A stretch of 64,000 nucleotides of DNA from Terricaulis silvestris (GCF_009792355.1 NZ_CP047045.1:2010501-2074500), one strand, 5' to 3'. Counted from the stretch's first letter, positions 33,407-43,272 are shown. Translations and numbers: made by a program. The notes: a model not told the origin generated them from the letters alone.

Positions 33407-35209
33407 TCACGACGCGAGCGCCAAATCCACGATCTCGACTTCGGCCTTCACGGTGCCGTTCCACTCGTTCTTCTTGATCCGGACAGCGGCGTGGTAGGTC
33501 GCGTCGCGCTTCATCAGCGCTTCGCCAAGCGGGCTCTTCATGGCGCGGAAGGCGATGCCGCTGACACGGGCGCCGCGCGCGTCCTCCAGTGTGAAACGGA
33601 CGTGCTCTTCCTTCACCAGCTTGGCGAAGCATACGCGCACGTCCGGTAGCGCAAACACCGGCTCCGGGTGGCCCTGCCCGTATGGCCCGATCTGCTCAAG
33701 TGCATCGAGCAGCTGCAGATCCATCGTGCCAACGGCGCCCGCCGCATCGATTGAAAGCGCGCGCGCTTCGCCGGCTGCAGCCGCGATCTCAGGCGCAAGG
33801 TAATCGGACAGAAAATCCTTCAGCGCTTCAACCTTGTCCCACTCAACCGTCAGACCCGCCGCCGCCGCGTGACCACCACCGTTGATGAGCAGTCCTGCCA
33901 ACTTCGCGGCAGCCACGGCCGCCCCGAGATTGACCCCTGGCGTCGAGCGGCCTGAGCCTTTTGCCGGTTCATGCTCGGAGACGCCGCCGAGCACGATGGT
34001 CGGCTTCATCAGCCGATCCTTCAGCCGGCCCGCGGCGATGCCGATCACGCCTGGATGCCATAGGTGCGAGCCGACGATGACGACGTTGCGCTTCTCGGCC
34101 TCCGCCAAAGCTGCGGTCTCGGCATCAGCCAACATTTCGGTTTCCCGCGCGCGGCGCTCCTGGTTCAAGGCCTCGAGCGTAGCGGCGAGTTCGCGGGCTT
34201 CTTCTTCGTTTTCGGTTGAGAGCAGTTTCGTCGCCAGCGACGCATCGCCGACACGCCCACCCGCATTGATGCGCGGGCCTAGAATAAAACCAAAATCGTA
34301 GACGGTCGCCTCGCCCTTGCGCCCAGCGTTCTCCGCCAGCGCGACCATGCCGATGTTCTTTCCGTTGCGCAGAATCTTCAGCCCCTGTGCAACGATGGCG
34401 CGGTTGAACCCAGTGAGCGGCGCGACATCACACACCGTCCCGATAGCCGCGAGATCGAGCATCTGGATCAGGTCGGGCAGATTGTTTGAGCCAATCGACC
34501 CGCGCTTGCGCGCTTCGCGGTTCACGGCGGCGAGTGTCACTAACACCACGCCGGCGGCGGTAAGATGCCCCTGCCCCGATGTGTCGTCGAGCCTGTTCGG
34601 ATTGACCACCGCGCGCGCTTTTGGCGGCGGGCCGGCCATCAAGTGGTGATCGAGCACGATGACATCGAGGCCGAGATCCGCGGCTGCGTTCAACGGCTCT
34701 TCAGCCGCCGCGCCGCAATCGACGGTGATGACGAGTTCGACGCCTTCCGCCTTCAACCGCTCGAACGCCAAAGCGGAGGGCCCATAGCCCTCCTTCATCC
34801 GATCCGGCACGTAAATCTTCAGCTCACGCCCGCGCGCGCGAAAGTAGCGCACGAGCTGCGCCGCGGAGGAGCCGCCATCGACATCGTAGTCTGCCAGCAC
34901 GGCGCAGGAGCGGCCGCCGACAATCGCATCTTCAATCACGCGCGCGGCTTCATCCATGTCCTGAAACGACGACGGATCAGGAAAATGCGTCTTCAGCGTC
35001 GGCGCCAGAAACGCTTCCGCCTCATCCAGAGAAATCCCACGCGCTGCCATCAGCCGCGCGGCGATCTCCGGCAAGCTGAAACGCCGGCGAAAGACCTCGG
35101 TCAGTCCCAGATCGGCCTCGCGCGCGCGCCAGCGCCGGCCCGTCAAGGAGCGTTCCACGCCAAGAAACGCGGACTCCGTTGGCTTTTTTGCGATCGCCGC
35201 CGTGGCCAT
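33407..35209 (-). CDS. recJ: Single-stranded-DNA-specific exonuclease RecJ
   Basis: A 5'-3' exonuclease of the DHH family acting in recombination and mismatch repair. The 600-residue product has metal-site motifs LADYDVDGGSSAAQL, TVDCGAAAEEPL and VIVLDHHLMAG in the first domain. HPGVIGIAAGRLKDR and the NGGGHAAAAGLTV motif of the DHHA1 domain follow, with an OB-fold region at the end. The length and motifs are those of full RecJ. It sits 28 bases upstream of a separately readable PLP-enzyme gene start region and 28 bases after glpX; the three run in the same direction. Confidence 0.96.
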   Translation of the reverse strand: MATAAIAKKPTESAFLGVERSLTGRRWRAREADLGLTEVFRRRFSLPEIAARLMAARGISLDEAEAFLAPTLKTHFPDPSSFQDMDEAARVIEDAIVGGRSCAVLADYDVDGGSSAAQLVRYFRARGRELKIYVPDRMKEGYGPSALAFERLKAEGVELVITVDCGAAAEEPLNAAADLGLDVIVLDHHLMAGPPPKARAVVNPNRLDDTSGQGHLTAAGVVLVTLAAVNREARKRGSIGSNNLPDLIQMLDLAAIGTVCDVAPLTGFNRAIVAQGLKILRNGKNIGMVALAENAGRKGEATVYDFGFILGPRINAGGRVGDASLATKLLSTENEEEARELAATLEALNQERRARETEMLADAETAALAEAEKRNVVIVGSHLWHPGVIGIAAGRLKDRLMKPTIVLGGVSEHEPAKGSGRSTPGVNLGAAVAAAKLAGLLINGGGHAAAAGLTVEWDKVEALKDFLSDYLAPEIAAAAGEARALSIDAAGAVGTMDLQLLDALEQIGPYGQGHPEPVFALPDVRVCFAKLVKEEHVRFTLEDARGARVSGIAFRAMKSPLGEALMKRDATYHAAVRIKKNEWNGTVKAEVEIVDLALAS

Positions 35210-35237
35210 CCCCCTCGGTAGCCCGATTCGCAGGCGT

Positions 35238-36185
35238 TCAGACCGGCTGGCGCACCCGGAGTTCGCTCACCGTCCGCGTATAGGAATTCAGCACCAGCGT
35301 ATGCGTGTGCGCGACGCCGTTCACGACGCGGACGCCATCGAGCAGTGAGCCCTGCGTCACGCCAGTCGCCAAGAACAGCGCATCATCCGACACCAGCTCC
35401 GTCAGCGTATAGCGGCGCTTGAAATCGGTGACGCCGGTGCGCTCGGCGCGTTGCTTTTCGTCGTCGTTGCGGAAAACCAGGCGCCCCTGGAATTGGCCGC
35501 CGACGCACTTCAACGCTGCCGCCGCCAGCACGCCCTCGGGCGCGCCGCCTTGGCCCACGTACATATCGATGCCGGTTTCCGGCTTGGTGCAGTTGATCAC
35601 GCCGGCAACGTCGCCATCGGTAATAAGATGTACGCGGCAACCGGCTTTGCGCAGCGCGGTGATGATGTCGGCGTGGCGCGGACGATCGAGCACGCACACG
35701 CCAATGTCTTCGATCTTCACGCCCTTGGCCTTCGCCAGCGCCTTGGCGTTTTCATCAGCCGGCTTGTCTAGATCAACGATCCCGTCTTCGAAGCCCGGGC
35801 CAACGGCGAGTTTGTCCATGTAAGTATCGGGAGCATGCAGCAGCCCGCCGCGAGGTGCGAACGCGATGACGGCGAGCGCGTTGGCCATGGCTTTGGCCGT
35901 CAGCGTCGTGCCTTCGAGCGGATCGAGCGCGATATCGAGTTCGACGCCCTGGCCCGTGCCGACTTCTTCGCCGATATAAAGCATCGGCGCCTCGTCGCGT
36001 TCGCCTTCGCCGATGACGATGCGGCCCTTCATGGGCATCTGGTTCAGCATGTTGCGCATGGCGTCGACGGCGGCCTGGTCGGCGGCCTTCTCGTCGCCCC
36101 GGCCCGTCAGCTTCGCAGCCGCGATCGCCGCCGCGATCGGCACACGCGCCGCCGAAAAGGCGAGGTCGTCGGTCATGTTATGCAT
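35238..36185 (-). CDS. glpX: Class II fructose-1,6-bisphosphatase
   Basis: Gluconeogenic enzyme that hydrolyses fructose 1,6-bisphosphate; 315 residues from ATG 36185, which has GGAG six bases upstream. Signatures are GRIVIGEGERDEAPMLYIGEEVG, DIALDPLEGTT with metal-binding acids, and DRPRHADIITALRKAG. DGDVAGVI and GQGGAPEGVLAAAALKCVGGQFQGRL follow. No Class I features are seen. A longer upstream frame is open but has no ribosome site. Confidence 0.96.
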   Translation of the reverse strand: MHNMTDDLAFSAARVPIAAAIAAAKLTGRGDEKAADQAAVDAMRNMLNQMPMKGRIVIGEGERDEAPMLYIGEEVGTGQGVELDIALDPLEGTTLTAKAMANALAVIAFAPRGGLLHAPDTYMDKLAVGPGFEDGIVDLDKPADENAKALAKAKGVKIEDIGVCVLDRPRHADIITALRKAGCRVHLITDGDVAGVINCTKPETGIDMYVGQGGAPEGVLAAAALKCVGGQFQGRLVFRNDDEKQRAERTGVTDFKRRYTLTELVSDDALFLATGVTQGSLLDGVRVVNGVAHTHTLVLNSYTRTVSELRVRQPV

Positions 36186-36260
36186 GCGGAACTCCGAAAA
36201 TGTGGCGATGGCTTTCCCCGCCGGGAGGCCCGGCGTCAAGCGCGAAGCGGCGATGGAAAG

Positions 36261-37463
36261 CTACTCTGCAGCCGTGGGGGCCGCATTGGACTGAAGAAAA
36301 CGTTTTAGGTTGCGCGCGGCTTGGCGAATGCGCTGTTCGTTCTCCACCAAGGCGATGCGGACGAAGCCGTCGCCGTATTCACCGAACCCAGCACCCGGCG
36401 CGACGGCGATCTCGGCGCCCTCCATCAGGCGCTTGGCGAACTCGATCGAGCCCAGGTGTTTGAATTGCTCCGGCAACGGCGCCCAAACGAACATCGACGC
36501 GCTTGGCTTCGGCAGCGTCCAGCCTGCCTTGGCGAAGCTATCGAGCAACACGTCGCGGCGCTGCTTATAGGTGCTTCGCATCTCTTCAACGCAATCCTGC
36601 GGCCCGTTCAGCGCGGCGGCAGCGGCAACCTGCACTGGCGTGTAGGCGCCGTAATCGAGATATGACTTCACTCGCGCCAGCGCCGCGATCAGGCGCTCGT
36701 TGCCGAGTGCGAAGCCGACGCGGAAACCGGCCATCGAATACGTCTTGGAGAGCGTGTTGACCTCCACGCACACATCAGTCGCGCCATCGACTTGCAGGAC
36801 CGATGGCGGCGGATCGCCTTCGAAGTAGATCTCCGAATACGCCATGTCCGAGAGCAGAAACATCTCGTGCTTCTTCGCCAGCGCGACTGCGTCTTTGTAG
36901 AAATCGAGTTCTACCGTCTGGGCGCTCGGGTTGGCCGGATAGCACGTCACCATCGCGATCGGCGGCGGCACAGAGTGGCGCGCGGCGCGGCTGATGCCGG
37001 AAAGGTATTGCTCGGGCGAATGCGCTTCGATCGAGCGGATCACGCCGCCGGCCATGATGAAGCCGAAGGCGTGAATCGGGTACGACGGATTGGGCGAGAT
37101 GATCACGTCGCCCGGCGCGGTGATGGCTTGCGCCAAATTGGCGAAGCCCTCCTTCGAACCCAACGTCGAGACAATCTGGGTGTCTGGATTGAGCTTCACG
37201 CCAAAACGGCGATCGTAATAGCCGGCCATCGCCTTGCGCAGCCCCGGAATACCGCGCGACGCGGAGTAGCGGTTGGTGCGCGGCTTGGCCGCCGTCTCAC
37301 ACAACTTCTCGACGATGTGCTGCGGCACCGGCAAATCCGGATTGCCCATGCCGAAATCGATAATGTCCACGCCCTGATTGCGCAGGCGCGCTTTCAGCTT
37401 GTTGACCTCCTCGAACACATAAGGCGGGAGGCGGCGGATCTTGTGAAAGTCGGAGGCGCTCAC
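36261..37463 (-). CDS. Class I/II aminotransferase (alanine/LL-diaminopimelate type)
   Basis: The 400-residue PLP enzyme starts at GTG 37463, which overlaps the stop of the upstream lipoprotein gene (GTGA). Features are FHKIRRLPPYVFEEVNK at the N-terminus, DIIDFGMGNPDLPVP, RYSASRGIPGLRKAMAGYY, and SPNPSYPIHAFGF. The Schiff-base region reads VNTLSKTYSMAGFRVGF. This set fits the AlaC/DapL-like branch used for glutamate-pyruvate transamination. Substrate choice is not certain. The longer open frame upstream is inside the lipoprotein gene and is rejected. Confidence 0.9.
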   Translation of the reverse strand: MSASDFHKIRRLPPYVFEEVNKLKARLRNQGVDIIDFGMGNPDLPVPQHIVEKLCETAAKPRTNRYSASRGIPGLRKAMAGYYDRRFGVKLNPDTQIVSTLGSKEGFANLAQAITAPGDVIISPNPSYPIHAFGFIMAGGVIRSIEAHSPEQYLSGISRAARHSVPPPIAMVTCYPANPSAQTVELDFYKDAVALAKKHEMFLLSDMAYSEIYFEGDPPPSVLQVDGATDVCVEVNTLSKTYSMAGFRVGFALGNERLIAALARVKSYLDYGAYTPVQVAAAAALNGPQDCVEEMRSTYKQRRDVLLDSFAKAGWTLPKPSASMFVWAPLPEQFKHLGSIEFAKRLMEGAEIAVAPGAGFGEYGDGFVRIALVENEQRIRQAARNLKRFLQSNAAPTAAE

Positions 37464-37792
37464 GGTTCGTGCGACTGACGCGTCTCTTCCAAATCCTCGC
37501 GGGCTTCGTCGAGGAATTCGGCTGGCGTCTCGGCCAGCGAAGCGGGCTCTGAGCGCGGGTTCTGCTTCACGGCTTGGCCCGCGGCGACAACATCGGCCTC
37601 CACCGCCGCCCAATGCGCGGGATCGACGTTAGCGTCATGGTCCCGCGGAACGGATCGAAGGCTCGGGTACGACGAGTCGTTCTCAGCACTGCGCTCGCTG
37701 AACCATTCCGGCGTCTCTACCGAGGAGGTGTTGATGCAGCCGCCGAGGCCGACGAGGCCCGCGAGAGCTGCAAGAGCGATGGTTCCGCGCAT
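37460..37792 (-). CDS. Small predicted lipoprotein upstream of the aminotransferase
   Basis: The 110-residue product begins MRGTIALAALAGLVGLGGC, a signal with lipobox GLGGC. The mature protein is acidic and polar, with WFSERSAENDSSYPSLRSVP and a helical, Glu-rich C-terminus (EFLDEAREDLEETRQ). No domain is recognised. It shares a GTGA overlap with the aminotransferase gene, which suggests one transcript. Confidence 0.78.
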   Translation of the reverse strand: MRGTIALAALAGLVGLGGCINTSSVETPEWFSERSAENDSSYPSLRSVPRDHDANVDPAHWAAVEADVVAAGQAVKQNPRSEPASLAETPAEFLDEAREDLEETRQSHEP

Positions 37793-37851
37793 GAAAAGAC
37801 TTCCCTGGAGGGATTTGGACCCCGATTTCCCTCCTATACCAGAGCCTGCCT

Positions 37852-37881
37852 TTGCGCCACCACGCGAAGCGGCATTACAAT
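37852..37881 (+). promoter_or_regulatory. Putative sigma70-type promoter of phaC
   Basis: TTGCGC (37852-37857) is followed by 18 bases and TACAAT (37876-37881). Transcription would start near 37888, just before the AGGGAG ribosome site of phaC. The call is by eye. Confidence 0.45.
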
Positions 37882-37902
37882 ATCTCCAATAGGGAGAACA
37901 CG

Positions 37903-39885
37903 ATGACCGAAGCTGACGGCGGCGCCCCAGGCCCCGCCGCGCCCGCGCCAAAGCCCGCCGCCAAGCGGGCGCGCAAGCGTGCATCGGGTACGCGCAAGCC
38001 GCGCGCTGCCAAGGCCGAGCCGGCGCCTGAAGCGGTAAAAACCGAGGCGCCGAAGCCAACCGCGAAACCACCGGCGGAAACGCCAGCGCGGCTCAATGAC
38101 CTCATCATGGAGCAAACCGCCGAGAGCCTTTCAGCACTCTCATCGAACCTGACCGCCGCGATGACGCGCGCGAACCAGGTGTTCTCCACCGCCTTCATGG
38201 ATCAGTCGAAGAACACGGAGACGTGGCAACCCGATCCGCTCGGCATGCAGAGCGCGCTGAACGATGTGTGGGGCCATCTTGCGTCGCAGCCGGAAACACT
38301 GCGCGAAGCGCACGCCACTCTGTGGCAGCGCTACGCCGACATCTGGGAACGCCACGCCGGTTACATGCTGACCGGCCAAACGCCAGATGAGGGTCCCATC
38401 CGCGACAAGCGCTTCCGCGATCCGGAATGGCGCTCTAACCCGGCGTTCTCAATGCTCCGCGAATCCTATCTCGCGACTTCGCAATTCATCACAGACTTGG
38501 TCGAACGCACTGAAGGCGTGGACGAAGCCACCAAGCGCAAAGCGGTGTTCTTCATCAAGCAAGCGGTAGATGCCGCTTCGCCTTCGAATTTCCTGATGAC
38601 GAACCCCGCCGCGTTGCGGGCAATGTTCCAGTCCGGCGGCACGAGCTTGATGAAGGGCGTGGAGAACCTCGCCGAGGATCTGAAACGCGGCAAAGGCGCG
38701 CTGGCGATCTCGCAAACGGACCTAGACGCCTACAAAGTCGGAGAGAATGTTGCGACGTCGCCGGGCAAGGTCGTCTTTCGTAATCGCGTGTTCGAACTGA
38801 TCCAGTACGCGCCGTCCACGGAGAAAGTGCACGAGGTTCCCCTGCTGATCTTTCCGCCCTGGATCAACAAATTCTACATCCTCGATCTCCAGCCCAAGAA
38901 CTCGATGATCAAGTGGCTCACCGATCAAGGCCACACCGTGTTCTTGGTCTCCTGGGTTAACCCGGGCGAGGACATGGCGGAGGTCGGCTTCGAAGACTAC
39001 ATGCGCGAAGGCATCTACGCCGCCGTCGAGGCAGTGACGAAGGCCGCCAACGTCGATCGCATGAACACGGTTGGCTATTGTGTTGGCGGCACGCTGCTGG
39101 CGGCAACTCTCGCGCATATGGCCAAGCTTGGCGACGAACGTATCCAGAGCGCGACGTTCTTTGCGTCGCAGGCTGACTTCAAGCTCGCCGGCGATTTGCT
39201 CGTTTTCTCCGACGAGGCCGGCATCAAGTTTCTCGAAGACAAAATGGATCAGGCCGGCGGCGTGCTCGACGCGCAGACCATGGCCGATACCTTCAACTCA
39301 CTGCGGTCCAATGATCTAATCTGGAATTACGTCGTCGACAATTATTACATCGGAAAACAACCACCACCGTTCGATCTGCTCTATTGGAATGCCGACCAGA
39401 CGCGCATGCCCAAGGCGCTGCACCTATTCTATCTGCGCCAGTTTTATCGCGATAACGCGCTGAGCGAAGGCAAGCTCAGCCTGCTCGGCGAGAAGCTCTC
39501 GCTGAAGGACGTGAAAATCCCGATCTTCATGCAAAGCTCAAAAGAAGATCACATCGCGCCCGCGCCCAGCGTTTATCGCAGCGCGCTCTCATTTGGTGGC
39601 CCGGTTGAGTTCATCGTGGCGGGCTCTGGCCACATCGCCGGCGTCATCAATCACCCGAGCGCCAACAAATACCAATACTGGACCAACAAGAACCTCAAAG
39701 GCTCGGTCGACGACTGGATGGCGTTCGCCCACGAGGCGCCAGGTTCGTGGTGGCCGTATTGGGATAAATGGCTGGGCGAACGCAGCGGCGAAGACGTACC
39801 CGCGCGCACGCCGGGCGACGGCGAACTGAAACCGCTCGCTGACGCGCCAGGCGAGTACGTGAAGGTGCGATCGAGCTCTAGCTGA
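37903..39885 (+). CDS. phaC: Class I poly(3-hydroxyalkanoate) synthase with basic N-terminal tail
   Basis: Polymerises hydroxyacyl-CoA into PHA granules. ATG 37903 follows AGGGAGAACACG and gives 660 residues. The catalytic core has the lipase-like box GYCVGG (active cysteine). FPPWINKFYILDLQP, VSWVNPG, an aspartate in KEDHIAPAPS, and GSGHIAGVINHP with the catalytic histidine follow. Residues 1-65 are an extra Ala/Lys/Pro/Arg-rich tail with repeated PKPAAKRARKRA-like motifs, reminiscent of histone H1 or AlgP tails. This is longer and more basic than in ordinary class I synthases. Its 3' end overlaps the convergent argC gene by eight bases. Confidence 0.95.
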   Translation: MTEADGGAPGPAAPAPKPAAKRARKRASGTRKPRAAKAEPAPEAVKTEAPKPTAKPPAETPARLNDLIMEQTAESLSALSSNLTAAMTRANQVFSTAFMDQSKNTETWQPDPLGMQSALNDVWGHLASQPETLREAHATLWQRYADIWERHAGYMLTGQTPDEGPIRDKRFRDPEWRSNPAFSMLRESYLATSQFITDLVERTEGVDEATKRKAVFFIKQAVDAASPSNFLMTNPAALRAMFQSGGTSLMKGVENLAEDLKRGKGALAISQTDLDAYKVGENVATSPGKVVFRNRVFELIQYAPSTEKVHEVPLLIFPPWINKFYILDLQPKNSMIKWLTDQGHTVFLVSWVNPGEDMAEVGFEDYMREGIYAAVEAVTKAANVDRMNTVGYCVGGTLLAATLAHMAKLGDERIQSATFFASQADFKLAGDLLVFSDEAGIKFLEDKMDQAGGVLDAQTMADTFNSLRSNDLIWNYVVDNYYIGKQPPPFDLLYWNADQTRMPKALHLFYLRQFYRDNALSEGKLSLLGEKLSLKDVKIPIFMQSSKEDHIAPAPSVYRSALSFGGPVEFIVAGSGHIAGVINHPSANKYQYWTNKNLKGSVDDWMAFAHEAPGSWWPYWDKWLGERSGEDVPARTPGDGELKPLADAPGEYVKVRSSSS

Positions 39886-40828
39886 GCCCAGCGCCCTCAT
39901 CCAATCCGAGCGCGATGTTCAAATTCTGCACCGCTGCGCCGCTGGCGCCTTTGCCGAGATTGTCCAACAGCGCCACGAGGCGCGCTTCTTCGTCGTGACC
40001 GAACACGAAGAGCTTGAGCTGGTTCGTTCCGTTCAGGCTTTCGGGATCGAGCGTCTTCAGCGCGCGCGCTTCTTCCGGCGAGGCGACGGTGACGAAACGT
40101 TCGCCTTTATAAGCTTGAGCCAGCACCGCATGCACGTCTTCGAGTTTGGCGCCTTTGCCCATCGCAGCCAGCGGCAGCGGGACTTCGACGATCATGCCTT
40201 TGTAATAGCGCCCAACGCTCGGCGCGAAAATCGGCGCGCGAGCAAGCCCGGCGTATCTCTGCATTTCCGGCACATGCTTGTGCTTCTGCGCCATCGAGTA
40301 GATGCGGTACGGCACACGCGTAAAGCTGGGATCAGCCTCGTTCTCGAACTCCGCAATCATCGCCCTGCCGCCACCGGAATAACCGCTGACAGCGTTCACG
40401 CTGATCGCCCAATCGCGCGGAACGATCCCAGCTTCCGCTAACGGTCGCACCAACGCGATAAAGCCGGTAGGATAGCAACCAGGATTGGAGATGCGCTTCG
40501 ACGCCGCGATCTTGGCGCGCTGATCCTTGGCCATCTCCGCAAAGCCGTAGGCCCAATCGGGCGCAACACGATACGCCGTCGACGCATCGATCACCTTCAC
40601 CGCGTCGTTCTCGATCAACGACACAGCCTCACGCGCCGCATCATCCGGCAAGCACAGGATCACCGCGTCGACACTATTCAGCAGCCGCTTGCGCTCGTCC
40701 GCGTCCTTGCGCTTGGCCGGATTGATCGAGACAAGCTCAACGTCGCGACGGCTTTCCAGTCGCTCGCGGATTTGCAGGCCGGTTGTGCCCGCTTCGCCAT
40801 CAATGAAGACTTTAGCGCTTGAGATCAT
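39878..40828 (-). CDS. argC: N-acetyl-gamma-glutamyl-phosphate reductase, short type 2
   Basis: Third step of arginine synthesis, an NADPH-dependent reductase; 316 residues from ATG 40828. Motifs are VFIDGEAGTTGLQIRERL at the N-terminus, VILCLPDDAAREAV, the active cysteine in ISNPGCYPTGFIAL, and SGYSGGGRAMI. The short length and EAGTTG rather than GxxGYTG at the start mark the type-2 ArgC common in alphaproteobacteria. The start overlaps the upstream small gene by 17 bases. Confidence 0.95.
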   Translation of the reverse strand: MISSAKVFIDGEAGTTGLQIRERLESRRDVELVSINPAKRKDADERKRLLNSVDAVILCLPDDAAREAVSLIENDAVKVIDASTAYRVAPDWAYGFAEMAKDQRAKIAASKRISNPGCYPTGFIALVRPLAEAGIVPRDWAISVNAVSGYSGGGRAMIAEFENEADPSFTRVPYRIYSMAQKHKHVPEMQRYAGLARAPIFAPSVGRYYKGMIVEVPLPLAAMGKGAKLEDVHAVLAQAYKGERFVTVASPEEARALKTLDPESLNGTNQLKLFVFGHDEEARLVALLDNLGKGASGAAVQNLNIALGLDEGAGLS

Positions 40829-41090
40829 TTCTGCGGACTCGCCAATCTTCGATGGAAGAATAGAGGACACACGTGACACCACCCGGGCCACGTATCGGTA
40901 AATGCATCTCCGCTACACGACCATCCGACACTCGAAACAAAAACTCGTCCACTTCGGAGTTCTCAGCGATTGCCTCTAGCGTCTCGGGGTCGAGAGGGAA
41001 TGTCGGCGGAAGAGCGCGCTTAAACTCTCCACGCAGTCGCACACGAGCATTCTCGTCGACCTCGCGCCAGCCATCCGGCCAAGTCTGCAT
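40812..41090 (-). CDS. Small conserved-looking protein upstream of argC
   Basis: The 92-residue product starts at ATG 41090, which has GGAGAG upstream. The sequence WPDGWREVDENARVRLRGEF, an acidic middle (LDPETLEAIAENSEVDEFLF) and a strand-rich end (CVLYSSIEDWRVRR) look like a soluble folded protein. No family is recognised. It follows the rpsI terminator and overlaps argC by 17 bases, so it and argC may form a unit. Confidence 0.65.
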   Translation of the reverse strand: MQTWPDGWREVDENARVRLRGEFKRALPPTFPLDPETLEAIAENSEVDEFLFRVSDGRVAEMHLPIRGPGGVTCVLYSSIEDWRVRRNDLKR

Positions 41091-41103
41091 CGCTCTCTCC
41101 AAA

Positions 41104-41137
41104 AACAAAACGGGCGCTTCCCGAAAGAAGCGCCCGT
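41104..41137 (-). terminator. Rho-independent terminator after rpsI
   Basis: A perfect 11-base-pair stem (41110-41120 with 41127-41137) has a six-base loop and is followed on the minus strand by TTTTGTTTTT. It lies 25 bases past the rpsI stop. Confidence 0.92.
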
Positions 41138-41162
41138 CCCGTAACCCAAACCTTGAAGCGGC

Positions 41163-41657
41163 TTAGCGCTTCGAGAACTGGAAGCTCCGGCGGGCCTTCT
41201 TGCGGCCGTACTTTTTACGCTCGACCACGCGACTGTCGCGGGTGAGGAAGCCGGCGTGCTTCAGCGGCGGACGAAGCGCCGGTTCGTAATCGCAAAGCGC
41301 CTTCGAGATGCCGTGACGCACCGCGCCGGCTTGACCCGAGAGGCCAGAACCGACGACCGTGCAGAACACGTCGAACTCGCCTTCGCGGTTCGTGATCTTG
41401 AACGGCTGGTTGATCATCATGCGCAGAACCGGGCGCGCGAAGTATGCATCCGACTCTTTGCCGTTGATGGTGATCTTGCCCTTGCCGGGCTTCACCCAAA
41501 CGCGCGCGATGGCGTTCTTGCGCTTGCCGGTGGCGTAAGCGCGGCCGAACTTGTCGACCTTGCGTTCACGCTCGATGGCGATGTGTTCGGTGCCAGTCCC
41601 CGGCGGACGGCCGGTGATTTCGCCGAGTGACTCAAGGCCTTGGCCGATGTCGCTCAT
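41163..41657 (-). CDS. rpsI: 30S ribosomal protein S9
   Basis: Small-subunit protein whose C-terminal tail reaches the P-site tRNA. The 164-residue form has an extra N-terminal segment of about 35 residues, then the canonical [21 protein letters not shown]-type opening. [19 protein letters not shown] and the C-terminal [19 protein letters not shown] end are standard. It begins two bases after the rplM stop and ends before a strong terminator. Confidence 0.98.
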   Translation of the reverse strand: MSDIGQGLESLGEITGRPPGTGTEHIAIERERKVDKFGRAYATGKRKNAIARVWVKPGKGKITINGKESDAYFARPVLRMMINQPFKITNREGEFDVFCTVVGSGLSGQAGAVRHGISKALCDYEPALRPPLKHAGFLTRDSRVVERKKYGRKKARRSFQFSKR

Positions 41658-41659
41658 GA

Positions 41660-42136
41660 TTAGCCAACCCTCGAGTTCTTGCGGTTCTTGGATTTGAAGT
41701 CGATCGAGACCGGGTTCTGCGCCGCGTGCGGATGATCGGCGCCAGCATAGACGCGCAGCTTCGCGAGCTGACCACGCGCCAACGGGCTTTCCTTCGGCAT
41801 CATGCGTTCGACGGCTTTCTCAAGCACGCGCTCGGGATGCTTGCCAGCGAGCACCTTGCCCGCGACGCGCTCCTTGATGCCGCCCGGATAACCGGTGTGG
41901 CGATAGTAGATTTTGTCGGTCAGCTTCTTGCCGGTCAGGGCGACCTTCTCGGCGTTGATGACCACGACATGATCGCCGGTGTCGACATGCGGCGTGAAAT
42001 CGGCGCGATGCTTGCCACGAAGGCGCAGCGCGATGAACGAAGCGAGACGGCCCACAACCACGCCTTCGGCGTCCACCACGATCCAGCCGTGGGTGATCTC
42101 CGAGGCCTTGGCCGAGCGCGTCGATTGGGTGCGCAT
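41660..42136 (-). CDS. rplM: 50S ribosomal protein L13
   Basis: Early-assembly large-subunit protein; 158 residues from ATG 42136 ([13 protein letters not shown]). Signatures are [48 protein letters not shown], and [21 protein letters not shown]. It forms the usual rplM-rpsI pair with two bases between the genes, behind a good sigma70-like promoter. Confidence 0.98.
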   Translation of the reverse strand: MRTQSTRSAKASEITHGWIVVDAEGVVVGRLASFIALRLRGKHRADFTPHVDTGDHVVVINAEKVALTGKKLTDKIYYRHTGYPGGIKERVAGKVLAGKHPERVLEKAVERMMPKESPLARGQLAKLRVYAGADHPHAAQNPVSIDFKSKNRKNSRVG

Positions 42137-42166
42137 TGGAATAAGTCCTGACGAAACGAAGGCGCG

Positions 42167-42195
42167 CGTGTAGTGGAGACGCGAATCGGCGTCAA
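42167..42195 (-). promoter_or_regulatory. Putative sigma70-type promoter of rplM-rpsI
   Basis: The minus strand has TTGACG (42190-42195), a 17-base spacer and TACACG (42167-42172). This gives a predicted start near 42160, about 24 bases before the rplM ATG. The -35 hexamer is close to ideal. Confidence 0.6.
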
Positions 42196-42246
42196 TAGGC
42201 GACGTTTTCTTCCGTGTTTTCCATAACTTACTATTACGGTAATATT

Positions 42247-43272
42247 CTACCGCCGCACCAAACGGATGGTCCCGACCGTCGCAATCCAAAGCGCTACGGC
42301 TCCAAACTGGTGCAGCAAGCTCAAGGAGAGCGGCGCAGCGGCCAGAACCGTCAGCACGCCCAACATCACCTGAAGCAGCGCCAAAGCCCCAATCGCGAGG
42401 CCAGCAGCCCTGCCCTCGCCCTCGCCGCGCAGCAACGACGCTAGCGCTACGCTCACCGCAGCTAGCGCCACGACATATCCGCTAGTTCGGTGCAGCAGAT
42501 GCTGCGTTGCGTGGTCCTCCGTGAAGTTCGCCCAGAACGATTCCAGCCCAAACGCGGACGATGGAATCCACTCCCCACCGATCGTCGGCCAATCCGCATA
42601 CGCGCGCCCGCCGTCGCTACCCGCGAGCAACGCGCCGAGCATCGCCTGAACAAAGACTAGCACGAGCAACAGCGACGGCGCCCAACGTGGCGCTCCGAGT
42701 TGCGTCGGCGTACGCGGCCAACCAAACGCGCCCAGCGCTACGCTAAACGCAAGCGCGAGAATAAAGAGCGCCATGCCCAGATGGATCGCTAGACGCACTG
42801 GGCTTACATCCAAGCGATCGAACAGTCCGCTCGTCACCATCCACCAGCCAATCGCGCCCTGCAGGCCGCCGAGCACGAACAGTAGCCCCGTCACGCGAAA
42901 GCGTCCGCGCAAGCGTCCGGTGAACAGGAAGAACAGCGCCGGCAAAGCGAACGCCATGCCAATCAACTGGCCCAAAAAGCGATGGCCCCACTCCCACAGA
43001 TAGATCTGCCGGAATTGCGTGAGGCTCATGCCGTAATTCTGGTTCTGGTACTCAAGCGTACGCTGATAGAGCGCGAACTCCTGCGCCCACGCCGTCTCGT
43101 TCATCGGCGGGACGAAGTGCTTCATGACGTTCCATTCGGTGATGGAAAGGCCGCTATCGGTCAGCCGCGTCGCGCCGCCGACGAGGATCATGCATGTCAC
43201 CAGCGCGCAAATGACCAGCAGCCAGATGCCGACCCATTTGTCGCGCGGCGGCCAGATGTCGTCGCTTGCCAT
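42247..43272 (-). CDS. ctaA: Heme A synthase (COX15/CtaA family)
   Basis: Oxidises the methyl group of haem O to make haem A for aa3-type oxidases. The 341-residue membrane protein starts at ATG 43272 and has eight hydrophobic segments. Haem-binding histidines lie in [37 protein letters not shown] and [27 protein letters not shown] and [12 protein letters not shown] are also typical. It is divergent from the DUF2842 gene and 110 bases upstream of rplM. Confidence 0.95.
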   Translation of the reverse strand: MASDDIWPPRDKWVGIWLLVICALVTCMILVGGATRLTDSGLSITEWNVMKHFVPPMNETAWAQEFALYQRTLEYQNQNYGMSLTQFRQIYLWEWGHRFLGQLIGMAFALPALFFLFTGRLRGRFRVTGLLFVLGGLQGAIGWWMVTSGLFDRLDVSPVRLAIHLGMALFILALAFSVALGAFGWPRTPTQLGAPRWAPSLLLVLVFVQAMLGALLAGSDGGRAYADWPTIGGEWIPSSAFGLESFWANFTEDHATQHLLHRTSGYVVALAAVSVALASLLRGEGEGRAAGLAIGALALLQVMLGVLTVLAAAPLSLSLLHQFGAVALWIATVGTIRLVRR

